The position numbers were made by a program, and so were the translations under genes. The notes beneath the pieces were generated by a model. The model saw nothing but the letters and a program-made list of their open reading frames with translations, ran no database searches and was not told where the DNA came from. From Chitinophaga pinensis (GTDB lineage Bacteria; Bacteroidota; Bacteroidia; Chitinophagales; Chitinophagaceae), in assembly GCA_943333125.1 (NCBI GenBank), contig CALQSB010000014.1:1-64000 (forward strand): DNA of 64,000 nucleotides, in the 5' to 3' direction. Positions 30,774 through 39,551 of this stretch are shown one piece after another; position 1 is the first letter of the stretch, and every line of letters begins with the position of its first letter.

Positions 30774-32330
30774 ATGAAAAAGTATTTTACAAGTTTGGGT
30801 GCTGATTTTTCTGCAGCAATTGTTGTTTTTTTGGTGGCTATTCCATTGTGTTTGGGAATTGCAGTTGCGAGCGGCCTGGGTGAATTTTCGGGTATCATTG
30901 CAGGTGTTGTTGGCGGCGTTGTTGTTGGATTAATAAGTGGGAGTCATTTAAGTGTAAGTGGTCCTGCAGCAGGATTAACCGCTATTGTTGCTGCAACCGT
31001 TTTAAAGCTACCCGCAATTGAAGCGTTTTTTTTAGCTGTTGTTATTGCCGGTTTACTGCAAATAATTATGGGCTTTTTGAAGTTGGGTATAATCGGTGAT
31101 TATGTACCCAATAGCGTTATTAAAGGCATGTTGGCTGCAATTGGAATTATTCTGATTTTAAAACAACTGCCTCATCTTGTTGGCTACGACAAAGACTATG
31201 AGGGTGACGAAACTTTTTTACAAATTTCAGGAGAAAACACTTTTTCTGCTGTATTTAATGCCGTGAATTTTATTACCCCTATTTCGATTATTATAGGATT
31301 GGTGGGTATTTTTATTCTAATTATTTATGAATCAAAAAAAATAAAAGAAAAAAGATTGTTTCAAATTTTAAGCGGTCCGCTGCTTGTGGTAATCGCCGGT
31401 ATTTTAATTAATAAATTTTTAGGTGGCATCGATTCTGTTCTTACAAACAGAGAAGCTCATCTAGTAAAAATTCCTGTCGCTTCATCTTCTGCCGAATTTT
31501 TCTCTTTCTTTAATTTCCCAAACTGGAGTTATATTTCCAACGCAGATGTATGGGTTAGTGGATTTACAATAGCAATTGTGGCCTCGCTTGAAACCTTATT
31601 AAGTATTGAGGCTGTTGATAAATTAGACCCTGTTAAAAGGGTTACTCCCCCAAACAGAGAGCTGGTGGCTCAGGGATTTGGCAATATGGCAAGCGGGCTT
31701 ATTGGTGGGCTTCCTCTTACAAGCGTTATCGTTAGAAGCAGCGCCAATGTGAATGCTGGGGCCAAAACAAAAAGCAGTGCCATCATACATGGATTGTTGA
31801 TTTTAATTTGTGTTTGTTTTGCTCCCGTGGTTTTAAATATGATTCCAAAGGCGGCATTGGCGGCGATCCTTGTTTTCACCGGATATAAACTTACTCGTGT
31901 TTCTCTTTTTAAAGAGTATTACAAAAAAGGATGGGAACAATTCATGCCTTTTGTTGTTACAATTTTGGCTATCGTTCTAACAGATCTTCTTAAGGGTGTT
32001 GTTATTGGTATCTCTCTAGGGCTTTTTTATACCATCAGAAGCAACTTCAGAACAGCGGTTTTTGTGATTCATGAAAAAAATAATTATTTGATTCGTCTTA
32101 GAAAAGATGTTTCTTTTTTTATTAAACCCATACTAAAAGAAAAGCTTGAATTGATTCCAGAAAATACCAATCTCATTATTGATCTGGTACATGCTGAACA
32201 TATCGACAGAGATGTAATTGATACTATTAATGAATTTTTAAGTCACGCTCATTTGAAAAATATCATTTGTACTATCAATAAGAATGATTTTAATGAACTT
32301 CATAAATTAGTAAATGATCCTTCTTTTTAA
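30774..32330 (+). CDS. SulP family inorganic anion transporter
   Basis: IVVFLVAIPLCLGIAVASG; GSHLSVSGPAAGLTAIV; NMASGLIGGLPLTSVIVRSSAN; C-terminal STAS-like region. Start moved to ATG 30774. Confidence 0.92.
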   Translation: MKKYFTSLGADFSAAIVVFLVAIPLCLGIAVASGLGEFSGIIAGVVGGVVVGLISGSHLSVSGPAAGLTAIVAATVLKLPAIEAFFLAVVIAGLLQIIMGFLKLGIIGDYVPNSVIKGMLAAIGIILILKQLPHLVGYDKDYEGDETFLQISGENTFSAVFNAVNFITPISIIIGLVGIFILIIYESKKIKEKRLFQILSGPLLVVIAGILINKFLGGIDSVLTNREAHLVKIPVASSSAEFFSFFNFPNWSYISNADVWVSGFTIAIVASLETLLSIEAVDKLDPVKRVTPPNRELVAQGFGNMASGLIGGLPLTSVIVRSSANVNAGAKTKSSAIIHGLLILICVCFAPVVLNMIPKAALAAILVFTGYKLTRVSLFKEYYKKGWEQFMPFVVTILAIVLTDLLKGVVIGISLGLFYTIRSNFRTAVFVIHEKNNYLIRLRKDVSFFIKPILKEKLELIPENTNLIIDLVHAEHIDRDVIDTINEFLSHAHLKNIICTINKNDFNELHKLVNDPSF

Positions 32331-32383
32331 ATATAAATTCATTTCAAATTGCTTTATTTCTTTACCTTCAAAAAAAATAAAAA

Positions 32384-33019
32384 ATGATAAACTCTTACGA
32401 TAAACTTTTACTCGAAAATAAAGCCTGGGCGACAGAGCAGGTTCAATTAGACACAGACTTTTTTAAGCGATTATCTCACATTCAAACTCCAGAATTTTTA
32501 TGGATTGGATGTAGTGATAGTAGGGTACCTGCAGATAAAATAACCGGAACCCAGCCCGGTGAAATTTTTGTACATAGGAATATTGCCAATATGGTTGTTC
32601 ATACAGACTTAAACCTGTTAAGCGTTTTAGAATATGCTGTTCAGGTGCTTAAGGTAAAGCATATTATTGTTTGTGGTCACTATGGTTGTGGCGGGGTTAG
32701 AGCAGCAATGGGAAACCACTCTCTTGGTATCATAAATAAATGGCTCAGAAACATTAAAGATGTTTATAGAATTCACCAATCGAATTTGGAAAAAGAGACC
32801 AATGAAGACAAAAGAGCAGACATGCTGGTTGAATTGAATGTTAAAGAACAAATTATGAATCTAGCAAAAACTTCAATCATTCAAAAAGCCTGGAAGTATG
32901 AACAACGCCCTCATTTACATGGATGGGTATATGGATTAAACGATGGTATTATTAAACCCGTTTGTGAAATGGAACCAGGAACACACATCGACCCTATTTA
33001 CGAATATGATAATTTATAA
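32384..33019 (+). CDS. can: Beta-class carbonic anhydrase
   Basis: LWIGCSDSRVPADKITGTQPGEIFVHRNIANMV; HIIVCGHYGCGGVRAAM. Confidence 0.95.
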   Translation: MINSYDKLLLENKAWATEQVQLDTDFFKRLSHIQTPEFLWIGCSDSRVPADKITGTQPGEIFVHRNIANMVVHTDLNLLSVLEYAVQVLKVKHIIVCGHYGCGGVRAAMGNHSLGIINKWLRNIKDVYRIHQSNLEKETNEDKRADMLVELNVKEQIMNLAKTSIIQKAWKYEQRPHLHGWVYGLNDGIIKPVCEMEPGTHIDPIYEYDNL

Positions 33020-33022
33020 AAA

Positions 33023-33523
33023 ATGACCGCTAAAGATCTAATTGACCAGTTTCAAATGCTGCCTCATCCCGAAGGTGGCTGGTATAAAGAAAACTATAGA
33101 AGCGCTGAACAAATTTCTGCAAATGATTTACCTGAAAGGTTTTCCGAAAGCCGCCCTATTTCAACAGCTATATACTTCTTAATGGAACAAGGTAATTTTT
33201 CTGCTTTTCATAAAATAAAAAGCGACGAGTGCTGGCATTTTTATGCCGGACAAACACTGTTGATTTATATTATAGACAATAATGGTACACTTGAAATTGT
33301 AAAACTTGGAAACAATATAGATAATGAAGCGTGTTTTCAGTTTGTTGTTCCCGCCAATTGCTGGTTTGCAAGCAGGCCCGCCAACGAAAGCCTGTTTTCA
33401 TTCGTTGGTTGCACCGTTGCTCCGGGCTTTGATTTTAATGATTTTAAATTAGCAAAAGCTACCGAACTAATAGAATTATATCCAAATCATACTGATATTA
33501 TTAAATCATTGTGTCGTCAATAA
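33023..33523 (+). CDS. Cupin domain-containing protein (DUF985-like)
   Basis: MLPHPEGGWYKENYRS; STAIYFLMEQGNFSAFHKIKSDECWHFYAG. Confidence 0.85.
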   Translation: MTAKDLIDQFQMLPHPEGGWYKENYRSAEQISANDLPERFSESRPISTAIYFLMEQGNFSAFHKIKSDECWHFYAGQTLLIYIIDNNGTLEIVKLGNNIDNEACFQFVVPANCWFASRPANESLFSFVGCTVAPGFDFNDFKLAKATELIELYPNHTDIIKSLCRQ

Positions 33524-33607
33524 CAATTTTGATATTATTGAGCTGATCATTCTTCTTTGATTTTACATCAGCAATTTATTTCTCTTTTTCTTGTTTCTTC
33601 TTTTTTT

Positions 33608-33634
33608 AAAAACAGATTATATAAACCTGTTTTT
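33608..33634 (+). terminator. Putative terminator downstream of the SulP-CA-cupin cluster
   Basis: AAAAACAGattatataaacCTGTTTTT; modest stem. Confidence 0.45.
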
Positions 33635-33747
33635 GATTGATTGATAATTGTTGAAAAAATCGGTATAATTTTTTTTATTACTAATATTATACTTTATATC
33701 TTTCCGTTGATTACTACCAATCTATTAAATTCTAAATAAATAACTTT

Positions 33748-34242
33748 ATGCAAGACGGTACTGTTGATAAGGAGGCTGTCATTCTTATTAGCAAAAACTC
33801 TTTCTCGGAAATTTGTATAAAGCCAGAATCCGGAATGCGTTTTCTTCGTTCATTGTGCACAATAAAAAAAGACGCCATAATCACTGCTTTTAAAGAAAAT
33901 GGATATTTTTATGAGCCGAGTTGCTTTACCATTCAAACCGAAATAAATAAACATATTTCTTTGTTTCCTTTTTTACTTAAATACACTAATCATAGTTGTG
34001 ATCCTAATGTTTTTTTTGATACCACCTCGATGCTTTTGATTGCAATAAAAGACATTGCGGCAGGAGATGAGCTTTGTTCTTTTTATCCTTCTACGGAAAA
34101 AAATATGGCTCAGTCTTTTTTTTGTAACTGCGGAAGTAAGAATTGTCTTGGAGAAATTACGGGCGCTTCTACAATTCCAAAAGACATTTTAAAAAAATAC
34201 AGACTAACCGATTTTATACGTTCTCAAATTTTTGATATCTAA
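33748..34242 (+). CDS. SET domain-containing protein with post-SET cysteine cluster
   Basis: LLKYTNHSCDPNVFFDTTSMLLIAIKDIAAGDELCSFY and FFCNCGSKNCLGEITG. Confidence 0.85.
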   Translation: MQDGTVDKEAVILISKNSFSEICIKPESGMRFLRSLCTIKKDAIITAFKENGYFYEPSCFTIQTEINKHISLFPFLLKYTNHSCDPNVFFDTTSMLLIAIKDIAAGDELCSFYPSTEKNMAQSFFCNCGSKNCLGEITGASTIPKDILKKYRLTDFIRSQIFDI

Positions 34243-34253
34243 TTTTTAAATTA

Positions 34254-35423
34254 ATGACAAGAGCCGTTGCTTCTTTATTTAAATTTTCTTTACCGAAAAA
34301 TCTAAAAATAAAAGTTTGGGTACTGGCACCTGCAATAGAATCAAAGGATGAGCATATAGATTATTATTACGATTTTACACAAAGCATTGCCGAGTATACT
34401 GCTGTTTTTAAAACTTTGAATATTTTGTGGGAATGGAAAGAAATAAATATGAATAATTTTAAAGCGGTTATTAATGAGATTGAGTCAGACCGCGATACTT
34501 TCTTTCCTGTTGCACTCAATCTTTGTGATGGCGATGAAATAAATGGCGCTCCCGGGCTTTCTGTAATTAAATATCTAGAAGAAAAAGAGATTATTTATAC
34601 AGGTTCGGATGAGTTCTTTTATAATATTACCACGTCAAAAATTCCTATGAAAAAAGCTTTCGACATGGCGGGTGTAGCTAATGCGGAGTGGACTTTTTTT
34701 AGAAGTAAGGGAGATTTTAATGCAGAAGATATTTTAAATAAAACAGGAACTCCTGTTATCATTAAGCCTGCTGTATCCGGTGGAAGTATGGGGGTGGGAA
34801 TTAAAAACGTTGTAGATAATAAAGAAGAGCTAACGATATTGGTTGATAGTTTGTTGGACGGTTATAGAGGCTGGAATTTGAATGCAGATGGAATTATTGC
34901 AGAACGATTTATTGCCGGCCCGGAATTTACAGTATTTATCAGCGGCTCTTATGACCGACCAAATGATGCAGTTATTTATACGCCAGTCGAACGCGTTTTT
35001 CATCAATCTCTTCCTGACAAAGAAAAGTTTTTATCTTTTGACCGTCTTTGGGAAATTTATGAAACAGAATCTCCAATGCCCGAAGATGAGAATTTTTATG
35101 AGTATCAGTTACCGGATCCATCTTTGATTGATTCTATAAAACAATTAAGCTGGGAAGCTTATGTTGCAACTAAAGGTATGGGCTACACGAGGGTTGATAT
35201 CAGAATGGATTTAGTAACTAATAAATTGTATGTATTGGAAGTAAATGCACAATGCGGAATTAGCGAGGATGAAAATTTTACTTCTATTGGAGCAATATTA
35301 AAATTTTCAGGAAGAACTTTTTCACAACTTATTGAAGAAATTCTAAATGATGCCATTAAAAGGGGTTACTCAAAAATTATTTCTCATGTCAATAATAATA
35401 AAAAGAAGGCTATAAGATCTTAA
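34254..35423 (+). CDS. ATP-grasp protein related to D-alanine-D-alanine ligase
   Basis: VIIKPAVSGGSMGVGIKNV; FIAGPEFTVFISG; GYTRVDIRMD; LYVLEVNAQCGIS. Confidence 0.85.
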   Translation: MTRAVASLFKFSLPKNLKIKVWVLAPAIESKDEHIDYYYDFTQSIAEYTAVFKTLNILWEWKEINMNNFKAVINEIESDRDTFFPVALNLCDGDEINGAPGLSVIKYLEEKEIIYTGSDEFFYNITTSKIPMKKAFDMAGVANAEWTFFRSKGDFNAEDILNKTGTPVIIKPAVSGGSMGVGIKNVVDNKEELTILVDSLLDGYRGWNLNADGIIAERFIAGPEFTVFISGSYDRPNDAVIYTPVERVFHQSLPDKEKFLSFDRLWEIYETESPMPEDENFYEYQLPDPSLIDSIKQLSWEAYVATKGMGYTRVDIRMDLVTNKLYVLEVNAQCGISEDENFTSIGAILKFSGRTFSQLIEEILNDAIKRGYSKIISHVNNNKKKAIRS

Positions 35424-35440
35424 TTTATAGCAGGAATCAG

Positions 35441-36910
35441 ATGTCAAATGAATTGAAAAATAAAAACCAATTTGCAGTAAAAAAAGTTTGTGTTTTACTG
35501 CCCGATTATTCTACCTCCGATGTAGATTATCAACATTATGATCCTCCAAGAGACCTTTCTCTGCTCCTTCCAGAATGTGAGATCGAGCATGTATTGTTAA
35601 ATAAACTTACCACCTATAAACAGCTTAAAGAGCTCAGTAAGAAAAATTTTGACGTTTTTGTAAACCTATGCGAAGGTTATCTGGAGTGGGCCGTTCCTTC
35701 AATTGATGTTATTTATTTTCTTGAATTACTAAATCTTCCTTTTACAGGACCAAGTTCCCTTTTGTATGATCCTACAAAAGAGTTAATGAAATATGTTGCT
35801 TACACACAAGGCGTAAAAACGCCAAATTATGCTTTGATTGAAGAATTGTCTGATATCGAAACACAATGCAAGCATCTCTCCTATCCTTTGTTTGTTAAGC
35901 CATCAAAAGCTGGAGACAGTTTAGGTATTGACGAAAAATCGCTGGTATATAATTATGGCGAGCTGTTTAAAAAAATCAGTTCAATCATTGATGAATACGG
36001 GCCTTTGCTGGTGGAAGAATATATTGATGGAAGAGAATTTACTGTTATGCTGGTAAGAAATCCAGAAAGCCTTTTATCCACCAAGGTGTTCGCCCCCGTT
36101 GAGTATGTTTTTCCGGAAGGTAAAAAGTTTAAAACCTATGCTTTAAAAACATCCGAACTTCATACCGAAGCCAACAGAGCTGTCAAAGATTTTGAGCTGT
36201 CTGATAAATTAAAAACATCTGCTGAAGATATTTTTAATGGTTTTGGTGGTGTTGGATATGCAAGACTGGATTTCAGAATGAACGAACATGGTGATTTGTT
36301 TTTTCTGGAAATCAATTTTACGTGCTCCGTTTTTTACAGTGGTGGGTATGAGGGTTCTGCAGATTATATTTTAAAAATGGACGGCTGCAGTCCTGATACT
36401 TTTTTACGAATGATTATTGAAGAAGGCAGGGCAAGATATCTTCGAAACCAGAAAAAATATAAAATGAGGGGCAACTCCATCTCTGGATACGGAATCTATG
36501 CCACCAAAGATATTGAAGCCAATGAGTTGATTTTCAAGGGAGAAGAAAGATCACAACGCATTGTATCTCAATCATATGTGAATAACAACTGGACTGTTAA
36601 AGAATTAGAAAACTTTAAAAAATACGCATATCCTCTCAGTAATGAAGTATTTTTGCTCTGGGATGAAAATCCGGCGGGTTGGGCTCCTCAAAATCATAGT
36701 TGCGAGGCCAACACGGTTTATAAAGGACTTAATGTTGTTGCATTACATCCAATAAAAAAAGGCGAAGAACTAACCCTCAATTACGCTGATTTTTTAAATG
36801 ATAAAATGGAGCCCTTTAATTGTACATGTGGAAGCTTGAAATGCCAGGGTTATATTAGTGGCGTTCCTTTAAATTCTGTCAGCACAAGAGAAGAACATAT
36901 CAAGATCTAA
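35441..36910 (+). CDS. Bifunctional ATP-grasp (D-Ala-D-Ala ligase-like) and SET domain protein
   Basis: ATP-grasp: LFVKPSKAGDSLGI, YIDGREFTVML, GYARLDFRM, LFFLEINFTCS. SET from about 36470: ISGYGIYATKDIEANELIF, APQNHSCEANTVYKGLNVVALHPIKKGEELTLNYADF, CTCGSLKCQGYISG. Confidence 0.87.
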   Translation: MSNELKNKNQFAVKKVCVLLPDYSTSDVDYQHYDPPRDLSLLLPECEIEHVLLNKLTTYKQLKELSKKNFDVFVNLCEGYLEWAVPSIDVIYFLELLNLPFTGPSSLLYDPTKELMKYVAYTQGVKTPNYALIEELSDIETQCKHLSYPLFVKPSKAGDSLGIDEKSLVYNYGELFKKISSIIDEYGPLLVEEYIDGREFTVMLVRNPESLLSTKVFAPVEYVFPEGKKFKTYALKTSELHTEANRAVKDFELSDKLKTSAEDIFNGFGGVGYARLDFRMNEHGDLFFLEINFTCSVFYSGGYEGSADYILKMDGCSPDTFLRMIIEEGRARYLRNQKKYKMRGNSISGYGIYATKDIEANELIFKGEERSQRIVSQSYVNNNWTVKELENFKKYAYPLSNEVFLLWDENPAGWAPQNHSCEANTVYKGLNVVALHPIKKGEELTLNYADFLNDKMEPFNCTCGSLKCQGYISGVPLNSVSTREEHIKI

Positions 36911-37009
36911 CCCGCTGATTTCCTGTTACTACCTATTTTATTTTTTTCTTTTTGTTAAGTCAAATCCATTGGGTATTGACTATTGTTTCTGTTTTTAAAA
37001 ATAAAATTT

Positions 37010-37942
37010 ATGTATAAGCTCGATTTAATTGGAAAACTAATTAAGAGATATAGGGCAAAACTTGCTATAACATATTCTCTTTTTTGTTTGGAAATGTTGG
37101 GTACCCTTTTAAGGCCCTTTATGTTGGGTGTTGCTGTAAACGATCTGATAAAAGGAAAATATCAGGGATTAATTATTCTTTCTGTTGTTCATTTGTGTTG
37201 GTTGGTTATTAGTACGATAAGGCACATGTATGATACCAGAACTTTTTCTGCGATTTATACTTCATTGGTAACAAGATTTCTGAATCGCAGATACGGGAAA
37301 TCTGATATCTCTAAACTAAGTGCACATTCCACCCTTTCCAGAGAATTGGTGGATTTTTTAGAATCTGACCTTCCGTATATAATAGAGGCTTTTTATAATA
37401 TTGTAGGGTCTTTGATTCTCCTTTATTTTTATGAAAGCAGCGTGGTATTAATTTGTTATGCAATTCTTTTTCCGGTGATTATCATCAGCTATTTCTATGG
37501 TAAAAAAATGAGAAAATTAAGTCAGTTGAAAAACGACGAATTGGAAAACCAGGTTAGTATAATTGCAATTGGGAATAACGAATCAATACTCAGGCATTAT
37601 AACAAGCTACGTAACCTTCAGATTAAAATATCAGATAAAGAGGCTTGGAATTTTGGAATAATAGAAATGCTGGTATTAATTGTAATAGGCGGTTCTTTGA
37701 TTATTTCTTCAAACATGTTTGGCACTACAATTCTGGCTGGAAATTTAATTGGTATTTATAATTACATTTTAAAATTTGTATCTGGCCTTGATACTATTCC
37801 CTATACCGTTCAGCGATTTTCATTACTTAAGGATATAATAAAAAGAATTGAACTTCAGTCTGACGATATTTCTGAGTCCTATGATTATTCAGATGACACA
37901 AAAGAAAAATATCGTCAAGGCGTTTTAAAACTCAGGGCATAG
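37010..37942 (+). CDS. ABC transporter transmembrane-domain protein lacking an ATPase domain
   Basis: Six-TM exporter-like pattern (LIGKLIKRYRAKLAITYSLFCLEMLGTLLRPFMLGVAVNDLI...); ends after the TM region with no Walker A or LSGGQ. Start moved to ATG 37010. Confidence 0.65.
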   Translation: MYKLDLIGKLIKRYRAKLAITYSLFCLEMLGTLLRPFMLGVAVNDLIKGKYQGLIILSVVHLCWLVISTIRHMYDTRTFSAIYTSLVTRFLNRRYGKSDISKLSAHSTLSRELVDFLESDLPYIIEAFYNIVGSLILLYFYESSVVLICYAILFPVIIISYFYGKKMRKLSQLKNDELENQVSIIAIGNNESILRHYNKLRNLQIKISDKEAWNFGIIEMLVLIVIGGSLIISSNMFGTTILAGNLIGIYNYILKFVSGLDTIPYTVQRFSLLKDIIKRIELQSDDISESYDYSDDTKEKYRQGVLKLRA

Positions 37943-37944
37943 TT

Positions 37945-38316
37945 TCACATGTATTCGTTTTTTATAATCACACACCATTCGTTGTCCAGGGGCATGTATC
38001 CGTATTCGTAACAATAGAAGTAATGGGCGCCTAATTTATTTTTATGTATTTGGGTGGTAAGATTAAAAGAAAATCCAAGCTGCATCATATATTCTTTTTT
38101 CAATTTTATCATTGAATCTTTTTCTCCTAAAATATTTTCAAGAATTCTTCTGTTTTTCGAAAGTCTGTTATTGATATTTCTAACATAATTATTAGCCGCG
38201 GATTTAAGTTGATTATTATATCCGTTTCTGCAATAATCATTACAGAACTTTTTATCTATTCTTCCTTTAATAACTTTACTACAGGCGATACAATTTTTTA
38301 ATGGGGTGTGTTGCAT
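37945..38316 (-). CDS. Hypothetical protein with N-terminal zinc-ribbon-like CxxC...CxxxC motif
   Basis: KNCIACSKVIKGRIDKKFCNDYCRNGYNNQ. Confidence 0.65.
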   Translation of the reverse strand: MQHTPLKNCIACSKVIKGRIDKKFCNDYCRNGYNNQLKSAANNYVRNINNRLSKNRRILENILGEKDSMIKLKKEYMMQLGFSFNLTTQIHKNKLGAHYFYCYEYGYMPLDNEWCVIIKNEYM

Positions 38317-38513
38317 GTTGTTTTTTTAATTTCAAAAATACAATTAGAATCATCAGACTTATCCGTTTTTACACGCTTTCAAATATGTATTTTCAACAAC
38401 AAACGAATAAATACCGAATATTAAAATAAAGCAGGTGCACCTTTGCATTGTTATTATTGAGGCGCCCATAATAACTGAGATATAATTTTATAAACAATTA
38501 AAAAAACACAATT

Positions 38514-38858
38514 ATGTATTCTTTAAGAAACAAAGTTCAACTAATCGGAAATCTTGGGAAATCACCAGACATTAAAAAAACAGAGTCTGGTAAAAAACTC
38601 GTGAAGTTTTCTGTTGCAACCAATGAAATATTCACAAACCTAAAAGGCGAGAAAGTTAAGGAAACACAATGGCACAATCTTGTTGCTTGGGGAAAACTTG
38701 CAGACGTTGCAGAAAAATATCTGAATAAAGGTAGCGAGGTGGCTGTAGAAGGGAAACTCGTCTCCCGCGATTATACAGATAAAGAAGGCAATAAAAAATA
38801 CGTAACAGAGGTTCACGTTAATGAGCTGTTATTACTGGGTGGAAAAGCAAGTGCCTAA
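38514..38858 (+). CDS. ssb: Single-stranded DNA-binding protein
   Basis: NKVQLIGNLGKSPDIKKTESGKKLVKFSVATNE; TQWHNLVAWGKLADVAEKYLNKGSEVAVEGKL. Confidence 0.95.
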   Translation: MYSLRNKVQLIGNLGKSPDIKKTESGKKLVKFSVATNEIFTNLKGEKVKETQWHNLVAWGKLADVAEKYLNKGSEVAVEGKLVSRDYTDKEGNKKYVTEVHVNELLLLGGKASA

Positions 38859-38962
38859 AATAGATCATTATGTGTTGAAAGTAAATTTACTTTTATTTCT
38901 TTTAGATCTTTTATAAATTTTAAAGATTTTTGTAGGGTCGATAATTTTTAACTGTTCTTCTC

Positions 38963-38998
38963 TAAAAAATGCGCGATTGGTTATAAGGCCAATCGCGC
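38963..38998 (-). terminator. Terminator for the minus-strand mnmG/cupin unit
   Basis: GCGCGATTGG(38971-38980)-ttataagg-CCAATCGCGC(38989-38998); minus-strand T-run (ATTTTTTAG) follows. Confidence 0.75.
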
Positions 38999-39045
38999 CA
39001 CATAATGAAATTCTTATTGGAATAAAAAATGATTTATTTAAACTA

Positions 39046-39540
39046 TCATGCCCTTCCGAATTCATCATTTATTCTAATGATATCATCTTCATCACTTGGA
39101 TTTTCGGGATCCGTATGCATCCAAATTTCAGCAACTATCCCCCACTCTGATAATCCAACAAGTCGGTGTCTTTCTCCTTGTTTAAGAGTAATAATATCAT
39201 CAATAATTAATAGCTCCAAATTATTTTCAACATCGGTTTCGCTCCGAATAATTGCCGCTTCGCCTTTTATTAATTTCCATATTTCTGCTCTGCGATGATG
39301 ATACTGCCAGCTTAATTTTTTATTAGGAGCAACCAATAATATCTTAGGACTTAATTTTCCTTTTTGTATTTCCTCTTTGTTTACTGTAGGAAAAAAATAA
39401 TCAATAAATTGGGCGGTGTTTGATTCTTCAATAACAAAAAAACCACCCCAGGGTCTATTATTATCAATGGTTTTTATTTTAATTGCCAATGAGTTTAAAA
39501 AACCGTTCACCTCTGAAAAAATATTTTCTTTTGTTTTCAT
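39046..39540 (-). CDS. Cupin protein resembling mannose-6-phosphate isomerase/mannose-1-phosphate guanylyltransferase cupins
   Basis: DNNRPWGGFFVIEE; PNKKLSWQYHHRRAEIWKLIKGEA; LKQGERHRLVGLSEWGIVAEIW. Confidence 0.75.
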   Translation of the reverse strand: MKTKENIFSEVNGFLNSLAIKIKTIDNNRPWGGFFVIEESNTAQFIDYFFPTVNKEEIQKGKLSPKILLVAPNKKLSWQYHHRRAEIWKLIKGEAAIIRSETDVENNLELLIIDDIITLKQGERHRLVGLSEWGIVAEIWMHTDPENPSDEDDIIRINDEFGRA

Positions 39541-39551
39541 TTTTATAGTTT

